Below, in pieces: positions 55,491 to 64,000 of a DNA stretch of 64,000 bases. The notes under the pieces were generated by a model. The model saw only the letters and a list, made by a program, of their open reading frames with translations. It did not search any database and was not told the origin of the DNA. The DNA comes from Streptohalobacillus salinus (lineage in GTDB: Bacteria; Bacillota; Bacilli; Bacillales; Amphibacillaceae). Both the position numbers and the translations under genes were made by a program. Position 1 is the stretch's first letter. The number at the start of each line of letters is the position of its first letter. The stretch spans positions 50,784 through 114,783 of the forward strand of contig NZ_QJJR01000007.1 of assembly GCF_003201605.1 (NCBI RefSeq), written 5' to 3'.

Positions 55491-56831
55491 TTATTGTTGA
55501 TCTGGTGTTGTAATTTGCGGATAAGAGTTTCTGACTAAGTTATAAAACTCTTGAACTGCTTCTTCTTTTGTTTTAACACCTTCGACATACTCTGTTACCA
55601 TACTACCAAACATCGTATCAATTTGTTGATCGTAACGCGTAACGACACTTGCATCAATTTTTTGTGCTTCTTCTAAGAAGAATGTGTAGTTATTTTGACC
55701 ACCTAAGAAATCCTCAGAGAAATCATCTTTAATTTTATCCGTTACAGGTAGGTAAGATAGAACGTCACCCGTTTCAAGTGCCCAATCCGTCAAGAATTCT
55801 TCATCATGCGTCATCATTTGAATGAATTCCCATGCTAAATCTTTATTTTCAGAACCACTATACATACCTAACCATGTACCACCCCAGAAGTATGGGTTTG
55901 GACCGCTTGTTACTGCCCAGTCGCCTGCAGTATCTTCTACGTTAGGCTTAAGTACACTGTGTAATCCCCAAGTAGGTAGAGCATAAGAGAATACTTCAAC
56001 TTCTGTTGTTGCTTCTGCATCAACTTCGTCCCATCCAGCATTATAGTTGATTGGTCCGTCCATTGCAGCAAACCAAGCCGGTGACCATTCTGGTGCAAAT
56101 GCAGTTAAATCTTCTTCACGTAATTCTTTTGCGTAATCAAAGTGGTTTAAACGACCTTCAGTCATGATAAGTTCATCATTTTCGTTTACCCATGGTTCTG
56201 GATCTTGACCTTGTGCGAACCAACGTACAGCGCCTTCATCCGGGAATAAACGGTAACCAGCGTCTTTTAGTTTTGCGCCAGTTTCAAACATTGCATCACG
56301 TGTAGCGAACATTTCGCCAACTGCTTCAGGATCATCTGTTCCTAACACCTCTTCAGCAATACTTCTACGATAGAAGATGCCACCTGGTGTTGTTTGCCAA
56401 GACAACGCCTTAACTTCACCTGAAGAGTTACGACCTAATTCATAAACATATTCAACAAAATCGTCTGAAATTTCTTCCACATTATATGGCTCTTGGTTTA
56501 ATGTTTCCCAGTAACCTTGTTCAATCCATTCTTTAACAAAAACGAGTTCACCTGTGAAAATATCTGGTGCGCCTTGACCACTTTCTAATACTGGTCTTAA
56601 ACGTGTTGGATAGTCTTCAATTGGAACAATGGTTAATTCAACATCAACATCATGCTCTTCTTTAAACGCTTCAATCGCTGGTTCAAGTTCATCCGTAAAT
56701 GACCAAACCGTCAGTGTTTCTTTATCACCTGAGTTATCGTCACTCGATCCGTTACTAGAATCATCATCGCCACAAGCAGCTAGACCAAGTGTCAAAACAG
56801 AAATCAATAGAAATAATAATACTTTTTTCAT
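55491..56831 (-). CDS. sugar ABC transporter solute-binding lipoprotein
   Basis: A 446-residue lipoprotein. Signal KKVLLFLLISVLTLGLAAC with lipobox LAAC, a short acidic Ser/Asp linker, then a family-1 binding fold (LTVWSFTDELEPAIEAFKEEH, SGQGAPDIFTGEL, WAVTSGPNPYFWGGTWLGMYSGSENKDLAWEFIQMM) with many surface aromatic residues for sugar stacking. It is the first gene of the importer operon, behind a promoter with three LacI-type operators and downstream of the lacI-like gene. Substrate likely laminari-oligosaccharides from the GH16 enzyme. Confidence 0.93.
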   Translation of the reverse strand: MKKVLLFLLISVLTLGLAACGDDDSSNGSSDDNSGDKETLTVWSFTDELEPAIEAFKEEHDVDVELTIVPIEDYPTRLRPVLESGQGAPDIFTGELVFVKEWIEQGYWETLNQEPYNVEEISDDFVEYVYELGRNSSGEVKALSWQTTPGGIFYRRSIAEEVLGTDDPEAVGEMFATRDAMFETGAKLKDAGYRLFPDEGAVRWFAQGQDPEPWVNENDELIMTEGRLNHFDYAKELREEDLTAFAPEWSPAWFAAMDGPINYNAGWDEVDAEATTEVEVFSYALPTWGLHSVLKPNVEDTAGDWAVTSGPNPYFWGGTWLGMYSGSENKDLAWEFIQMMTHDEEFLTDWALETGDVLSYLPVTDKIKDDFSEDFLGGQNNYTFFLEEAQKIDASVVTRYDQQIDTMFGSMVTEYVEGVKTKEEAVQEFYNLVRNSYPQITTPDQQ

Positions 56832-56892
56832 TCTAAATCACCCATTTCTTATAATTTTTATTCGGCTTCTACTGCGTAGAAAAGCCATTTAT

Positions 56893-56906
56893 CAAAAGCG
56901 CTTTCG
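56893..56906. promoter_or_regulatory. LacI-type operator O3 of the importer promoter
   Basis: CAAAAGCGCTTTCG, centre at 56899.5, downstream of the start point and 57 bases from the next site. Confidence 0.65.
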
Positions 56907-56949
56907 AAAGACGTTTAAAAAATAAAAGCGCGGTGTGTAAAATTAATGA

Positions 56950-56963
56950 TGGTTGCGCTTTCG
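56950..56963. promoter_or_regulatory. LacI-type operator O2 at the importer start point
   Basis: Minus strand CGAAAGCGCAACCA, one good half, just after the -10 box. Its centre is 56-57 bases from the sites on each side. Confidence 0.6.
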
Positions 56964-56970
56964 TTTTCTT

Positions 56971-56999
56971 ATTATCTCACAAAAACACCGATGAATCAA
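56971..56999 (-). promoter_or_regulatory. importer operon promoter
   Basis: TTGATT (56999-56994), 17 bases, GATAAT (56976-56971) on the minus strand. Operators lie on both sides. Confidence 0.75.
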
Positions 57000-57005
57000 C
57001 TTTTA

Positions 57006-57019
57006 CAAAAGCGCTTTCG
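57006..57019. promoter_or_regulatory. LacI-type operator O1 upstream of the importer promoter
   Basis: CAAAAGCGCTTTCG, next to the -35 box. A small ATGCAC/GTGCAT hairpin (57031-57047) lies between it and the regulator stop. Confidence 0.65.
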
Positions 57020-57052
57020 TTTTCGTGGAAATGCACGATTTGTGCATCCTCT

Positions 57053-58066
57053 TTATTTCTTCACTTCGGCTGTTGATGCGCGATTAATAAGTTCAACCGG
57101 GATTGTCACCGCAGTAAACACTTTGTGATTTTCACTAATTTGATTGAGCAACAGCTTGGCTGCATTCTCACCAATCAAATCTGTGTTTTGCTTAACGGTT
57201 GTTAATTTTGGTGTCATAAACTTAGAAAGTTCAATATCATCAAATCCAACAACTGATATGTCTTTCGGTACGTCTAGACCATGATCGGTAATGGCATTGA
57301 TCGCGCCAATCGCCATCATATCCCCTGCTGTATAAACGGCTGTAGGGGGTTCTTTAAGCTCAAGCAATTTACACATGGCATTATAACCACCTTCATAAGA
57401 AAAGAAGTCACCTTCAACAATATAGGATGAAGGAATTGTTAAGCTGAATTTTTCTGCTGCATGCATAAAACCTCGATAACGCTCAAATCCTGCGAACGTC
57501 AGTTGATGACCACGTATATGGGCAATTTTCTCGTGCCCAAGTTTAAACAAGTGTTCAACCGCTAACTCACTTCCAGAAAAATTATCACTGTATACGACAC
57601 TGGATTTATTGCTGTGTAAATCAATGACGACAGTCGGTATTTTTGAGTCAATCAGTTTTAATACTTCAAGGTCGTCTTTAACAGAAGAAACAATGACTAC
57701 ACCATCTACACCACGATAAATGGCATGATCGAGATAACTTTTCTTTTCTTGACCAATATTTTGGCTTAAGAAAATTAAATCATACCCTAATTTCTCCACT
57801 TCTTGTTTGAAACTTTGAATAACAGCACTGAAGAACGGATGTTTAATGCCGACACCAAGATCTTCAATAAAGATAACACCCAACGTCCATGATTTCTTTG
57901 TTGTCAAGGTGCGCGCTGAAGAGTTCGGATAATAACCCATTTCTTCGACAGCAGCTAATATTTTCGCTTTTGTCTTAACGCCAACATCTGGGTAGTTGTT
58001 TAAAGCCTTCGAAACCGTTGTGATGGAGACGCCTGTTTGTTTTGCTATATCATAGATTGTAGTCAT
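57053..58066 (-). CDS. LacI family transcriptional regulator of the beta-glucan locus
   Basis: A 337-residue repressor. The HTH and hinge are in TIYDIAKQTGVSITTVSKALN and CPNSSARTL-like YYPNSSARTLTTKKS; the periplasmic-binding-type effector domain follows (GVIFIEDLGVGIKHPFFSAV, GVDGVVIVSS, AVYTAGDMMAIGAINAI, VVGFDDIELSKFMTPKLTTV). Two CGAAAGCGCTTTCG sites before its own gene imply autorepression, and matching sites precede the importer, phosphorylase and GH16 genes. A gluco-oligosaccharide is the likely inducer. It is distinct from CcpA in context, though the operators resemble cre boxes. Confidence 0.92.
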   Translation of the reverse strand: MTTIYDIAKQTGVSITTVSKALNNYPDVGVKTKAKILAAVEEMGYYPNSSARTLTTKKSWTLGVIFIEDLGVGIKHPFFSAVIQSFKQEVEKLGYDLIFLSQNIGQEKKSYLDHAIYRGVDGVVIVSSVKDDLEVLKLIDSKIPTVVIDLHSNKSSVVYSDNFSGSELAVEHLFKLGHEKIAHIRGHQLTFAGFERYRGFMHAAEKFSLTIPSSYIVEGDFFSYEGGYNAMCKLLELKEPPTAVYTAGDMMAIGAINAITDHGLDVPKDISVVGFDDIELSKFMTPKLTTVKQNTDLIGENAAKLLLNQISENHKVFTAVTIPVELINRASTAEVKK

Positions 58067-58087
58067 TTCGCTCTATCCTCCTCGACC

Positions 58088-58101
58088 CGAAAGCGCTTTC
58101 G
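58088..58101. promoter_or_regulatory. LacI-type operator before the lacI-like gene
   Basis: Perfect palindrome CGAAAGCGCTTTCG, 10-15 bases downstream of the -10 box. Confidence 0.75.
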
Positions 58102-58112
58102 TTAATACTATA

Positions 58113-58141
58113 AATATATAGGCTTTTGATTAAGAAGTCAA
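58113..58141 (-). promoter_or_regulatory. promoter of the lacI-like gene
   Basis: TTGACT (58141-58136), 17 bases, TATATT (58118-58113) on the minus strand. Confidence 0.75.
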
Positions 58142-58189
58142 GAACTATTGTTAATCTTTTTACTTTTATTTATTTGTATTTTTCGTTTT

Positions 58190-58203
58190 AGAAAGCGCTT
58201 TCG
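58190..58203. promoter_or_regulatory. upstream LacI-type operator of the lacI-like gene
   Basis: AGAAAGCGCTTTCG, centre 102 bases from the proximal site, close to a TATAAT (58209-58214 region, minus strand); suited to looping or to a second promoter. Confidence 0.65.
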
Positions 58204-58214
58204 TTTTCATTATA

Positions 58215-58691
58215 AAAGACAACCTTAACCAAGTCAATTCCTTTTTACATATTTTTAAGTGCTCCCCTTCTCACAGGCATTGATTGTTCCTCTCGTCCAA
58301 AGAAGCTTAGGATTTCATCTTTCAATAACTACGTACGTCCGTTCATTTTTGTCGAGCTGTTCAATCAAATGCATACACACCTGAACCATCATCTTCTTTT
58401 TTGAAACGAGACTAAGCACTCGCTAATCATTTAGACATAGACATCCATTTGAGCGGAATTTCCGCGATAACCTCCAATGCCTCGACAAATAAAACCTCCA
58501 AACATATGCAAGCTAATTATTTTATTTACTGTTTACTAAAACAGATGCCCATCAACCTAATCCTCTTTTTTCTCATTCAACTTTATACCCATCATCTTTT
58601 TACATTTTTCCAAGCACACCACTCGATACAATTCGTTTAGTTTGTGCTAAAATATAAATATCTTTAGTTCGCGGAAGCGAGGGCTGCCATC
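58215..58691. other. gap between the LacI locus and the first GGDEF gene
   Basis: I see no convincing gene. A 63-codon plus-strand frame at 58449-58640 has no ribosome site and an atypical composition. A -10-like TAAAAT/TATAAA near 58650 may belong to the GGDEF gene; no clear -35. Confidence 0.4.
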
Positions 58692-60344
58692 ATGAATAAT
58701 CACCCACGAAACCGATACTTAGTACTTAGTCTATCTGTTTTCTTCATTATTATTGTAAGTGCACTTTCAATTTATCATCGGACTGATGAGCCTTTATTAA
58801 TTCCAAACCGGATGGTGGAACTCGATCAGGACTGGGATATTTACTATGGCGAGATGTTTGTTAAAACAACGACACTCCCAACTGAATTAAAAGTCGGTCC
58901 AGAAACAACGTATTACGTCACAACCATATTACCTCATACACCTGATGATTATGATCATTTGCTCTTACGCGCATCTTTACAAGACGTGACAGTATATCTG
59001 GATGGTGAGCTTATTCATCACAAAGAAAACAGCCGAGAAGGCTGGTTAAGAACGCCCGTCACAAGCACCTGGGAACTCGTGTTTATCTCACATGATTATC
59101 AGGGTAAAGAATTATTAGTTGAATTAAAATCAGAAACCGCCGCATTTGCAGGTGATATTAATCCTATGTTAATAGGATCGGCCGATGCGCTTCTTTTAAA
59201 TATCTTAAAAACCAACTGGATTGGCGGATTTATTGGAAGCATCCTTCTATTAGCAGGCCTAGTCTATATTGGCTTAAGCTTTTCTTATAATAAGTACGGT
59301 GATAATCGGATTTTATACCTCGGCTTACTGGCTGTATCCAGCAGTATTTGGATCATTGGCGAATCAAAACTTCTTCAATTCATTACGAGTAATCCGTTTG
59401 TCATCGGGGCCTTAAGTTACCTAATGGTCCCAACTATGTTAGTGTTTATGTCTTTATATATTAAAGAAGTGACGACGAAACGATTTAGACTGACATTTAG
59501 ACTCTCGGCTGTTTTTTATTCAGTGCTAACGCTTTCAATGATCATTTTACAACAATTAAATGTTTATAGTTATATTGAACTCATTTCTCATACATGGTTC
59601 TTACTTGTCGGCTTGTCTTTGTTACAAATAGGTTTGCTTCTCTATGAATGGTTTGTCGATAAAAATTTAGCGGTTGTGCAACTGTTTCGTTACTTCTTCG
59701 TCCTCTTTGTCGCGTTTTTCATTGAAGCCATTTTGTTTGCCTTAGAAAGGTTTCAAGCGATTTCGAGCATTTTAAGAATTGGCTTCTTAATCTTCTTTGT
59801 TTTCTTGTTCTACGATGCCTATAAATACGTGAAAGTTAGTGCGGAACAAGAACGTGAGCGACGTGCATTACAAAAATTAGCCTATAAAGATTTGTTGACA
59901 GATGGCTTCAACCGGACCGCTTACGAACGTGATTTAGCTAAATACGTTGGTGCGCCCAACTCAGATTTCAGACTGATTTTAATTGATTTGAATGGTTTAA
60001 AGCAGATAAATGATACTTATGGTCATGCGAATGGTGATCACGCCATCATTACAGTCCATCACACACTTGAAGAAATATTTACAGACCATGGCACTTGCTA
60101 TCGATTAGGTGGCGATGAGTTTGCAATTATTATGTCAAATGGCGATCGCAAACTGTATCAAAACCTCATCATCCGGTTCAGACATCAACTACTCACAAAC
60201 GAACATGGATTGAATTACCCCATTGACGTCGCCATTGGTAGCGATGTCTACCATCACGGCATAAACTTTAATGAGTTCTACCATCATGTTGATCAGTTAA
60301 TGTATCAAAATAAACGGGAACGGAAAAGACCTCAGGATAATTAA
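58692..60344 (+). CDS. membrane diguanylate cyclase, 7TM-DISM type sensor with GGDEF
   Basis: A 550-residue protein: one N-terminal membrane helix, an extracytoplasmic beta domain (about 35-165) with a jelly-roll look (LLLRASLQDVTVYLDGELIHH), seven membrane helices (about 170-385) as in 7TMR-DISM receptors, then a GGDEF domain with LAYKDLLTDGFNRTAYERDL, LILIDLNGLKQINDTYGHANGD and an intact YRLGGDEFAI. The inhibitory RxxD site is absent (TDHG in its place). It should make cyclic di-GMP in response to an external, perhaps carbohydrate, ligand. GAGGG precedes the ATG. Confidence 0.9.
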   Translation: MNNHPRNRYLVLSLSVFFIIIVSALSIYHRTDEPLLIPNRMVELDQDWDIYYGEMFVKTTTLPTELKVGPETTYYVTTILPHTPDDYDHLLLRASLQDVTVYLDGELIHHKENSREGWLRTPVTSTWELVFISHDYQGKELLVELKSETAAFAGDINPMLIGSADALLLNILKTNWIGGFIGSILLLAGLVYIGLSFSYNKYGDNRILYLGLLAVSSSIWIIGESKLLQFITSNPFVIGALSYLMVPTMLVFMSLYIKEVTTKRFRLTFRLSAVFYSVLTLSMIILQQLNVYSYIELISHTWFLLVGLSLLQIGLLLYEWFVDKNLAVVQLFRYFFVLFVAFFIEAILFALERFQAISSILRIGFLIFFVFLFYDAYKYVKVSAEQERERRALQKLAYKDLLTDGFNRTAYERDLAKYVGAPNSDFRLILIDLNGLKQINDTYGHANGDHAIITVHHTLEEIFTDHGTCYRLGGDEFAIIMSNGDRKLYQNLIIRFRHQLLTNEHGLNYPIDVAIGSDVYHHGINFNEFYHHVDQLMYQNKRERKRPQDN

Positions 60345-60361
60345 TTTCCCTGAGGTCTTTT
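60324..60361 (+). terminator. terminator overlapping the end of the GGDEF gene
   Basis: AAAAGACCTCAGG pairs perfectly with CCTGAGGTCTTTT over 13 bases; the left arm contains the last codons and the stop lies in the loop. It could also act for the facing kinase gene. Confidence 0.85.
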
Positions 60362-60386
60362 AACATCATCAAATCGTTGATAAACA

Positions 60387-61301
60387 CTAGCTTCGCTTTA
60401 CTCCTTTCACAAGGGTTAATTCATTCGCTTTCACTTGATATAATACTGGGAAATGCTGGTTTAAGTAGTATGTCTCGCCATCACTATGTGCAACGCGCCG
60501 ATCATTTAATTCAACCATAACCGCTCGACTCGTAAATTGTTCGACAGCATCATAATTGACATGCGTACCATTATAGACACGCCAAAACAACTTCAAAATC
60601 ATTTGTTTAGTGATATTATGTACGACTGTGACATTTAATCGTTGATCATAAGCGTCCGCTTTTGGCGATATTTTCATTCCCCCGCCAAAATAAGGTTGGT
60701 TGCTGATGGTTACAAACCAAACACGATCAAAGCACCAGGTATCTCTACCATCTGATAATTTGATACTAAATGGCTGGAACGTTGATAACGCCCGGATAAA
60801 ATGGTACAGATAATTAAGTTTCCCCAAATTCAAACGATTAAGCCAAGGTTTCAATCCAGATTGATTCACACGCTCGCATACGAGCGCATCAAAACCAATG
60901 CCACTGTTATTAACGAACATCCGACGCAAGTTCGCATGCTTAACTTCACCCAAATCAGCCTGGTCTGTTTTCGGCCGGTTTATGAACCGCGCTAACGCTT
61001 TAGGGTGTTTGAAGGTATAAAAATAACGTGAAAAATCATTACCTGTCCCATTTCCGATCACTCCAATTATCATGGGGGCGCCGTTTAAGCCATTAATCAC
61101 TTCGTGAATAGTGCCATCGCCACCTACGACAATAATACACGTTATCTTCGCTTCCTTAACTAAGTGTTTAGTGATTTTAGTCGCATGATTGGTGTACTCA
61201 GTCATGTACGTTCGAAAAGGGGTACGAATCCCTTTCTTGAAACGTTGAAATGTTTTTTTACCTTTACCCGATGCCGGATTTACAATGAATGCTAGTTTCA
61301 T
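60387..61301 (-). CDS. diacylglycerol/sphingosine kinase family protein (YegS-BmrU type)
   Basis: A 304-residue lipid-kinase-fold protein: FIVNPASGKGKKTF at the N-terminus, the nucleotide-binding VVGGDGTIHEVINGL, VIGNGTGNDFSRYF, and NNSGIGFDALVCERV in the C-terminal beta domain with FGGGMKISPKADAYD. Members phosphorylate diacylglycerol or related lipids; this one's substrate is not known. AAGGG precedes the ATG. Confidence 0.9.
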   Translation of the reverse strand: MKLAFIVNPASGKGKKTFQRFKKGIRTPFRTYMTEYTNHATKITKHLVKEAKITCIIVVGGDGTIHEVINGLNGAPMIIGVIGNGTGNDFSRYFYTFKHPKALARFINRPKTDQADLGEVKHANLRRMFVNNSGIGFDALVCERVNQSGLKPWLNRLNLGKLNYLYHFIRALSTFQPFSIKLSDGRDTWCFDRVWFVTISNQPYFGGGMKISPKADAYDQRLNVTVVHNITKQMILKLFWRVYNGTHVNYDAVEQFTSRAVMVELNDRRVAHSDGETYYLNQHFPVLYQVKANELTLVKGVKRS

Positions 61302-61365
61302 AAGAAATACGCCCTTCTAACTGAAATCAAGATTTCCAACTTTCTAGTTGCCTCACACCGTACTG

Positions 61366-61992
61366 TTATAGTCGCGCTTTTGGGTAAATAAAGGGTTCAG
61401 AAATTCGCTTATTGATGACCGTAGTCAAAGGCCCGAGTAACAAGGCAATCATTAAGGTCCCTACACCAACAATTGCACCAAATAAAAACCCAATTAATAC
61501 CGCAGTAACATCGACAATAATTCGAGCAACACCGAATGAAAGCTTTTGTCCAGTCGCTTTTTGAATCATAAGTGGTAAAGCATCATAAGGCGATACCCCC
61601 AAGTTTGCCGTTACATACAATGATAAACCAAGTGAAGACAAAATAATTCCCAGAAATAATAAAGTTAGCCGAACAAAAAGAGAGAGCTCATCGAAAGCTA
61701 ATCCATCAAAACCAAACACAATAAAGTCGGATATAAAGCCAAGAATCGTCATATTAATAAGGGTACCAAACCCAATCAATTCGCGGCTATTTGCGATTAA
61801 AACAATGAATAGAAGTGCATTAAAGATTACTTGGTACACTCCAAAAGTTAAACCTAACGTACTACTAACCCCTAAGTTCATGGTCGCAAAAGGATCGGTG
61901 CCCATTCCCCCAATTCTTAATACACCAATCGCAATTCCTAATAAAACGTTACCAAAAATAACAACTAAAATACGTTTTGTTGATTTTCTCAT
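61366..61992 (-). CDS. YczE/YyaS-type integral membrane protein
   Basis: A 208-residue protein with five or six membrane helices and an internal repeat: GGMGTDPFATMNLGVSS in the first half matches ANLGVSPYDALPLMIQKATG in the second. This is the YczE/YitT-like group; YczE of B. subtilis supports surfactin production, but general function is unknown. GGAG lies eight bases before the ATG. It is followed by the lipid-kinase-like gene on the same strand after 64 bases. Confidence 0.82.
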   Translation of the reverse strand: MRKSTKRILVVIFGNVLLGIAIGVLRIGGMGTDPFATMNLGVSSTLGLTFGVYQVIFNALLFIVLIANSRELIGFGTLINMTILGFISDFIVFGFDGLAFDELSLFVRLTLLFLGIILSSLGLSLYVTANLGVSPYDALPLMIQKATGQKLSFGVARIIVDVTAVLIGFLFGAIVGVGTLMIALLLGPLTTVINKRISEPFIYPKARL

Positions 61993-62138
61993 AGTGAACT
62001 CCTTAAAGTCATCAAATCCATCTGATAACCAGCAATAATTTATCTTCTTAAAAGATGTACTTCTTCTATATTACGCCTTCACTTAAAGAAAAAGCAACGC
62101 TAAATCACGAATGATTTAAGGTTGCTTGAACAAAATTT

Positions 62139-63662
62139 TCACCTTTCATAATTGATGTACACTTCCCCATCATGTTTGGATTGATACATCATTTTATCCG
62201 CACGCGCGACACTTTTCAAAGGATCTATGTCTGATGGAGCAAAATGCGTTGCACCAATTGAAACTGATGTAAAGATTTCATCATTGTTTGTTGTCACTGC
62301 ACGATTGCTAAGCTGTTCTTTTAAATCATTTAATCGGGGCATTAATTGTTCATCTGTTTCTTTTAGTATCAGAATAAATTCATCACCACCCCACCTGATG
62401 ACAAACTCACTCTTATTTACACTCGCTTTTAATTGTTTTGATAGGGCTCTTAGCACATCGTCACCCGCTTCATGTCCATAATGATCATTGATCTCTTTGA
62501 AGTTATCAATATCAATCATGACAATTACAAACGACTCATTCAACAATTGATAACGACTAAATGACTCTTCAAGCAGCCGTTCCCCATACCGACGTGAATA
62601 CACGTCGGTTAATGGGTCGAAGTTTGCTTCACGCTCTAAACGTGAGGTCGTTCGTGTTAAGTTTAATTCGCTGACGATATAAAGTAAGAAAAATCCAAAT
62701 AAAGCGGCAACGGTTAAATAAATCAATAACCGCGCGATGACTCCACTTAGTCTTGCGTCACTTTCTTCATTAACCACATTAACATAGTGCTCGATATCAT
62801 TTAGATGAACGCCCATCGCAATGATCCAGTCATACGGTTCATATAGCTTTGCATAGGTAACCTTTTCGGAAATGCTGTCACTTTTCATTTCTTTAAAAAA
62901 ATAAGTGAAAAACAGTTCACCCTCTTGATTAATTCCATTGAGTTCTTCTTGATAAGGCTTATTTCCAACAAGGTCTTCAGCATCTGTTGAAAGATACATG
63001 CCTTCAGTATCTTTTAGGTTTGGATGAATACGCCGAACCGCATAGTCATCCCCGCCATTATAATCAACCACTTCATTGACCCAAATATACGCATCATTCG
63101 CATAGGTTTGTTGGTGCAACATCGTTTTGATTTCAGTTTTTATAACCGTATCAATGTAATGGTTATGTACACCAAAAACGCCAACAAGGTCTCCTTTTTC
63201 AATTGTAGCTTGCGCCGATAGATTGGTATTAAATTCATGAATTAACTCAGCTAAATCTCCCTTATTCTCCTCTGTGGTATACAGTAACTCTTGAGTTGCC
63301 TTGTTGTACAATAACCCACTCCACAAATCTTCAAATTTTTCTTCTTCAAATTCAGAGACATAAAAGTCAACAAAAGCAACGTCTGTCATGCGTAACGCTT
63401 CTTGAAAACGATTCAAACGATGATTTGTATTTATTTGATAGATATTACGTTTCGATTCACGTAAATGTTCGATTTCTCCAATCACATTATTCACTGTATC
63501 ATGCAAAAAGTCCTTTTTAATATTTAATGCTAAATGTTCCATTTGATTTGTATATATTTCTTGCGTCTCACGGTGCGACACAATATGTAAAATAATGATA
63601 ACCAGACTAATAGTAATCGCTACAGCGACACTCATCAATCGGTATTGTGTTCTTTTTTTCAT
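62139..63662 (-). CDS. membrane diguanylate cyclase, Cache sensor with GGDEF
   Basis: A 507-residue protein: membrane helix at about 10-28, a double-Cache extracellular sensor to about 285 (with DAYIWVNEVVDYNGGDDYAVRRIHP and YDWIIAMGVHLNDIEHYV), a second membrane helix about 295-317, then GGDEF with FDPLTDVYSRRYGERLL, IDIDNFKEINDHYGHEAGD and an intact RWGGDEFILIL. The RxxD inhibitory site is degenerate (NKSE). A Cache of this form often binds small organic ligands. It is transcribed alone; the ribosome site is weak. Confidence 0.9.
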   Translation of the reverse strand: MKKRTQYRLMSVAVAITISLVIIILHIVSHRETQEIYTNQMEHLALNIKKDFLHDTVNNVIGEIEHLRESKRNIYQINTNHRLNRFQEALRMTDVAFVDFYVSEFEEEKFEDLWSGLLYNKATQELLYTTEENKGDLAELIHEFNTNLSAQATIEKGDLVGVFGVHNHYIDTVIKTEIKTMLHQQTYANDAYIWVNEVVDYNGGDDYAVRRIHPNLKDTEGMYLSTDAEDLVGNKPYQEELNGINQEGELFFTYFFKEMKSDSISEKVTYAKLYEPYDWIIAMGVHLNDIEHYVNVVNEESDARLSGVIARLLIYLTVAALFGFFLLYIVSELNLTRTTSRLEREANFDPLTDVYSRRYGERLLEESFSRYQLLNESFVIVMIDIDNFKEINDHYGHEAGDDVLRALSKQLKASVNKSEFVIRWGGDEFILILKETDEQLMPRLNDLKEQLSNRAVTTNNDEIFTSVSIGATHFAPSDIDPLKSVARADKMMYQSKHDGEVYINYER

Positions 63663-64000
63663 CGCTAGTCTTCAGTCCTTCGTTAGTCTTCTCGGTTCAC
63701 TTTTTGAAATCACGTTGTGCATCCATTTAAAACTCTTAACATAAGTTCAAGTCATTATACCATAATCAACTAGGACTAAAGCCTTTACTCCTCTTCATCT
63801 TAAAAAAGATATGCTATCTTGTGTCTTTTGTAACATTTAAGGCTACGGTAAACCAACTTATCATTGCTCTAATTTTTTGAGAAAAAATTGTTATTCATTT
63901 ATAATGGTCTGTTGTAAAATGAAATGCATAATCCCATTAGATATTAAAAAAGCCATGTAAATGCGCTATACTTATGAGTGACTAAACAAATAAGTTAGGA
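63663..64000. promoter_or_regulatory. end gap with possible rightward promoter
   Basis: No gene is seen. TTGAGA (63877-63882), 17 bases, TATAAT (63900-63905) on the plus strand could be the promoter of a gene beyond the right edge. Confidence 0.4.

Noticed and set aside
56893..58203. Calling the CGAAAGCGCTTTCG sites plain cre boxes
   Set aside because: The core is cre-like, but the ends differ and all sites cluster around one LacI-family gene; joint use by CcpA remains possible.
58449..58640. 63-codon frame in the gap before the first GGDEF gene
   Set aside because: No ribosome site, odd composition and no family likeness; the gap is more probably non-coding.

Overview
The window looks like chromosome of a low-GC, Gram-positive member of the Bacillaceae. 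The evidence is strong AAGGAGG-type ribosome binding sites, catabolite (cre) boxes, the YesM/YesN/YesL and LplABC families, PTS regulators with PRD domains, and a nucleoside operon of Bacillus type. Very acidic Asp/Glu-rich lipoproteins and an anaerobe-like saccharolytic gene set would fit a halotolerant fermenter near Halolactibacillus, Amphibacillus or Gracilibacillus. That placement is inference; no rRNA or other marker gene is present.

Left part (1-19,145): a glucuronoxylan utilisation locus. A leftward operon runs from lplA through two permeases, the GH67 alpha-glucuronidase aguA, uxuA, an SDR-type fructuronate reductase and kdgA into kdgK (cut by the window edge). It would import aldouronates, remove (methyl)glucuronic acid and take it to pyruvate and glyceraldehyde-3-P. 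A rightward operon encodes three cytoplasmic xylo-oligosaccharide enzymes (GH39, GH8 Rex, GH43). Between them lies a leftward operon of a small membrane protein, a small lipoprotein, YesL and the sensor kinase YesM; the partner regulator YesN follows the GH43 gene. The lplA and GH39 promoters share a CTATA motif at helical spacing upstream of a -10 box fused to a cre site.

Middle part (19,300-42,200): a Nif3-like protein; a SulP transporter plus universal stress protein; a nucleoside catabolic operon (pdp, a 55-residue XapX-type membrane protein, deoB, punA, cdd, deoC) led by a GntR/UTRA regulator with repeated GACGTC operators; a DUF1801 protein, two acidic lipoproteins, an AI-2E family permease; a cadA-like metal ATPase with its ArsR repressor; and a six-gene PTS operon (PRD regulator, EIIA, EIIB, EIIC, GatZ-like aldolase homologue, transketolase) of unknown substrate.

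Right part (42,600-58,200): a beta-1,3-glucan locus. It has a secreted, sortase-anchored GH16 laminarinase with four beta-sandwich repeats, a domain-swapped GH3 beta-glucosidase, a second YesL protein, a large cytoplasmic phosphorylase resembling GH161/GH94, a three-gene ABC importer and a LacI-family regulator. Seven CGAAAGCGC-type operators lie in front of four transcription units here and probably define one LacI regulon. The end (58,690-64,000) carries two membrane diguanylate cyclases, a diacylglycerol-kinase-like protein and a YczE-like membrane protein. No tRNA, rRNA, CRISPR array, phage or insertion sequence was seen.
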